Assembly (NCBI RefSeq): GCF_028830055.1
Contig: NZ_CP101655.1
Location: 5,052,262 to 5,116,261 of the forward strand
Reading direction: 5' to 3'
Source of the DNA: Pseudomonas serboccidentalis
GTDB taxonomy: Bacteria > Pseudomonadota > Gammaproteobacteria > Pseudomonadales > Pseudomonadaceae
Length of the DNA stretch: 64,000 bases
Of this stretch, positions 61,248 through 64,000 are shown in pieces. The notes below the pieces were generated by a model, which saw only the letters and a program-made list of their open reading frames with translations, did not search any database and was not told the DNA's origin. The position numbers and the translations under genes were made by a program. How positions within the stretch are numbered: the stretch's first letter is position 1; each line of letters opens with the position of its first letter.

Positions 61248-64000
61248 GATCCGTGTGGCCTGTTTCGAACCGTCGGTAGGTCGGCAGGATTGCGCATGCC
61301 GATGTGTGTTTTGTTTGGATCGGTGGATATTGATCCACGATCGTCCAGCTGATTTCCGGATGGATCTTCTTTATGGATATGCGCGTTATTGCCTGACTTG
61401 TAAGGGCAGGGATTCTGGTTCCCGTACTTATGAACCCTGACCTCGGACCCGTCGGGATGCTTCCACTTTTGATTGACACCATTGTCGTTGGTTTTTGTGA
61501 ACCCGGCATTAGTCAATGTAGTGCCTGCGCGACGGGTGTTCGTGCCCTTCATGCGAGGCAGATCCGAAGATGCCGAGAGACCCAGCGGATCGACCCAACT
61601 CAATGGGTTAAGCACGTATTGATACAGGTTCAAACCACCTGCAAGGCCAATCGGATCCTTACTGATGAAACGGCCCGTTTCGGGTTCATAGTAGCGATAG
61701 CGGTTTAAATGCAGCCCAGTCTCATGATCATGATACTGACCCTGGAACCTTATCGGATTCTTGATCCCGTTCTGTCGCGCCCATTCTGAACGCTGCTCAC
61801 TGGCAGCCCCCCAAACCTTGTACTGCGCACTCCAGGCAATCTGGCCCTGAGCATCCGTCAGTTCCTGCGGTGTGCCCAAGTGGTCACACTGGTACCAGGC
61901 CAACGCATCAAACGGTTTCGCGGTGGGTTCGTCATTCCAGACGGGGTCATTTTCCAGACTGTATTCACCGTTGAATTCGGTCACACCAGACAGACTTATC
62001 GGTGCATGACGCACCGCCTGCGCCAGGGGAACATAGGTTTGCGGTTCAAAGACATAGTGAACCGTTCGACCGGGTGTGCCATCCAATTCATCCGGACTGC
62101 TCTCCCAGGCCAAATTATCACCGTCCCAGCCATAGAGGGTGAAACCGCAACCATGTTCACGCTGTACGCGACTGTGTTCATTGCGATTCCACTGAGAGCC
62201 CGCCTCCGGACGGCGTTTGAAGTGCGCAACGGAGTTTTTGTACAGGCGTCTGCCCAGCGCGTCATAAGCAAAGTCCACCGCAAGGCGGTTGTCTTCGAAA
62301 TGCACGAGGCGATCAAACAGATCCCATTTCATCTGGCTGCGATTGCCGCTTTTCCAGCGCTGAATCATGTTGCCGCGATCGTCATACTCGAAATGAGTGC
62401 CTGCGTACTCCAGCAACAAATTGTCGACCAGTTTGTCGCGCGGCGGGGTCAGGTCCAGCGGCCCACGCATTTCCATGGCTTTGTTCTCTAACAGATTGCC
62501 CGCTGGATCGAACGCGAATGTTTCCTCACCATGGCGAGTAAGCGCGCTGAGCAACCGCCCGACGGGGTCGTAGAGATAAGCGTGAGCACCACGACGCGAA
62601 TCACTGATGCCAGACAGTTGGGTGGCCGCGTCATATTGATATTCACGTTTGAGCAGGGTCGCTTTGTCATCACGTCGACCGACCAACTGCTCCTGGAGGC
62701 GCCCCAACGGGTCCCACTTTTGCGTTTGCAGCAAAAAGTTGCCTTGATGCCGTGCCACCTCTCGATGCATGTCATCGCGTTCATAGCTGATCAGCTCGTG
62801 ATCATCAAGCCGCATACCCAACAGATGACCGCTGCCATACGTAAGCCAGCTGACACGATGCCCGTCCGGACGGAGGGTGGAAACACGTTGATTCAACGCA
62901 TCGTAGTCGTGTCGCCAGACAGCGACGGTTGGCTTTTCCAATGAAAGATAGTAATGGTGCTCGCGCTGAAGGTTACCGGCCAGATCATGAAAGAACTGCA
63001 GGCGACTGTCAGCGTTTTCGGCCAACACCATTTTGCCGTTACCATCGTAGGCGAACGCCTCACTCTGCACCTGGTCCCCAAGACTGGCTCGACGCCCCGT
63101 CACTCGCCCCATCGGGTCGAAGCTAAATGAAACTGCGCGTTCACCGTTGATGATGCGTGCCAGACGGCCGGTTTCAGGATCGTACTGATAGTAAGAAGTG
63201 TGACCATCTACTCCGGTTTCGGACAACAGGCGCCCAAGCGAGTCATAGCGAAATAGCGTGGAGCGACCATTCTCGTTTTCCACCTCGGTCAACCGACCCA
63301 ACGTATCCCAGCTGTAACGCTGGATCTGTTCTGCTGCGTCGACTCGTTCAATCACCAACCCTGCGGCGTTGTAACGCCAGGTAATGCAATGGTCGAGGCC
63401 ATCGGTATGTGCAAGCATCCGGCCTTCGGCGTCACGTTCGAAACGCTCTTCGGTCTTGTCGGGATGCCTGATCAGTACCAATTGACCTGCGCGGTATTCG
63501 TACTCTGTACTTTCGCCGCAGGCGTCCGTGAAACAAATCATCTGCCCACGTGAGTTGTATTCCCAGGCACTCGTCTTGCCAGAACAGTCGGTGTATTCGA
63601 CCAGCTGCCCAAGGTCATTGTATTCAAGGGCTTTTCCGTTTCCGTTGGCGTCTTTGATGGCGACTGGTACACCCGCCGAGTTATAGGCGTACTCGGTCTT
63701 GTTCCCTAGCGGGTCGGTCGCCTCAACGAGATTGCCTTGATCGTCAAAGCCGTGTTGCCATTGTCCACCCTCGGCATCACTGATCTTGATCAACAGGTCT
63801 TGATCGTCATAGGCGAAATGCACTTCGGTGTTGTCGGCCCGGATGTGTTCGAGGAGATTGCCTCGCTCGTCGTAGCTGTAACGGTCTGTGCTGCCATTGG
63901 CATGCACGTGTCTGATCAGGTTTTTTGCGTCATCACGGAACAGCCACTCGGAACGTTCGTCGGGATGACGGATGCGGTAGGTGTAGCCAAGGATGTCGTA
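61244..64000 (-). CDS. Rhs polymorphic toxin, 5' part beyond the window, unassigned C-terminal tip
   Basis: The frame is open to the right window edge, so the N-terminal part is missing. About 919 residues are visible: YD-repeat shell very similar to the other Rhs gene (for example GYTYRIRH, FRDDAKN, HVSWLTYGSGHLLGMRLDDHEL-like segments), then the boundary RFISKDPI...WVDPLGL. The tip is 110 residues (61247-61576), unrelated to the AHH tip of the other copy. It has a KWKHPDGSEVRVHKYGNQN segment, an HIHKED motif and a C-terminal HIGMRNPADL...RPHGS. The His/Arg/Asp-rich pattern suggests a nuclease-type toxin, but I cannot assign the family. Confidence 0.88.
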   Translation of the reverse strand, partial: YDILGYTYRIRHPDERSEWLFRDDAKNLIRHVHANGSTDRYSYDERGNLLEHIRADNTEVHFAYDDQDLLIKISDAEGGQWQHGFDDQGNLVEATDPLGNKTEYAYNSAGVPVAIKDANGNGKALEYNDLGQLVEYTDCSGKTSAWEYNSRGQMICFTDACGESTEYEYRAGQLVLIRHPDKTEERFERDAEGRMLAHTDGLDHCITWRYNAAGLVIERVDAAEQIQRYSWDTLGRLTEVENENGRSTLFRYDSLGRLLSETGVDGHTSYYQYDPETGRLARIINGERAVSFSFDPMGRVTGRRASLGDQVQSEAFAYDGNGKMVLAENADSRLQFFHDLAGNLQREHHYYLSLEKPTVAVWRHDYDALNQRVSTLRPDGHRVSWLTYGSGHLLGMRLDDHELISYERDDMHREVARHQGNFLLQTQKWDPLGRLQEQLVGRRDDKATLLKREYQYDAATQLSGISDSRRGAHAYLYDPVGRLLSALTRHGEETFAFDPAGNLLENKAMEMRGPLDLTPPRDKLVDNLLLEYAGTHFEYDDRGNMIQRWKSGNRSQMKWDLFDRLVHFEDNRLAVDFAYDALGRRLYKNSVAHFKRRPEAGSQWNRNEHSRVQREHGCGFTLYGWDGDNLAWESSPDELDGTPGRTVHYVFEPQTYVPLAQAVRHAPISLSGVTEFNGEYSLENDPVWNDEPTAKPFDALAWYQCDHLGTPQELTDAQGQIAWSAQYKVWGAASEQRSEWARQNGIKNPIRFQGQYHDHETGLHLNRYRYYEPETGRFISKDPIGLAGGLNLYQYVLNPLSWVDPLGLSASSDLPRMKGTNTRRAGTTLTNAGFTKTNDNGVNQKWKHPDGSEVRVHKYGNQNPCPYKSGNNAHIHKEDPSGNQLDDRGSISTDPNKTHIGMRNPADLPTVRNRPHGS

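Noticed and set aside
1..64000. CRISPR array, rRNA operon or replication origin
   Set aside because: No regularly spaced direct repeats, no rRNA-like sequence and no cluster of DnaA boxes were seen anywhere in the window.

Overview
The window reads as chromosome of a Pseudomonas of the fluorescens/putida type. Base composition is high in G+C. Almost every protein has a recognisable Pseudomonas-style counterpart, including an RlhA rRNA hydroxylase, an LhpR-type hydroxyproline cluster, NodT-type efflux lipoproteins and PAAR/Rhs effectors. There is also a palindromic 'GTAGGAGCTG...CAGCTCCTAC' intergenic repeat of the kind common in P. fluorescens genomes. Species assignment is inference; no rRNA operon is present.

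Layout. Positions 1-5.7 kb hold a 5'-truncated sterol-desaturase-family gene, a flavin reductase, a TonB-dependent siderophore receptor with a candidate Fur site, and a GABA-type permease. From 5.8 to 12.3 kb there are a HEAT-repeat protein, two lipoproteins, an MFS exporter, and a YahK-like aldehyde reductase divergent from an AraC regulator. From 12.4 to 17.5 kb lies a four-gene operon for a periplasmic molybdenum hydroxylase: 2Fe-2S subunit, molybdopterin subunit, triheme cytochrome c and XdhC. From 17.5 to 22.1 kb a TetR regulator faces a same-strand run of old yellow enzyme, SDR, alpha/beta hydrolase and quinone oxidoreductase, which looks like handling of reactive electrophiles. A diguanylate cyclase with a variant GGEEM signature follows.

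Positions 24-32 kb hold a coherent transport regulon: RND permease plus adaptor, a divergent outer-membrane factor, a FadL-type porin and a TetR repressor. Four copies of one 24-bp palindrome sit at the four promoter regions, and in three of them the operator covers a predicted -35 element. This strongly suggests that one repressor controls both hydrophobic-compound uptake and efflux. Positions 32.5-42 kb hold several regulators (AraC, GlxA-like, LysR), an SDR, a cupin, an exported Asp-nucleophile hydrolase, a RidA protein, and a four-gene PhnCDE-type ABC importer of the group often called putative selenate transporters.

Positions 42-49.5 kb form a complete hydroxyproline degradation cluster: LhpR-like regulator, permease, 4-hydroxyproline 2-epimerase, pyrroline-4-hydroxy-2-carboxylate deaminase, alpha-ketoglutarate semialdehyde dehydrogenase and a single-chain FAD D-hydroxyproline dehydrogenase. 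Then come a Dyp peroxidase, rlhA, a palindromic repeat, a RidA protein and tRNA-Gln(UUG).

The last 10 kb, all on the minus strand, is a polymorphic-toxin locus of type VI secretion style with two tandem Rhs modules. The upstream module (cut by the window edge) ends in a toxin tip I cannot assign with confidence and is followed, with a 4-nt overlap, by a small acidic immunity candidate. A PAAR spike gene comes next. The second, full-length Rhs ends in an AHH nuclease tip and is followed by two paralogous, AT-rich immunity candidates. This is the most rapidly evolving part of the window.
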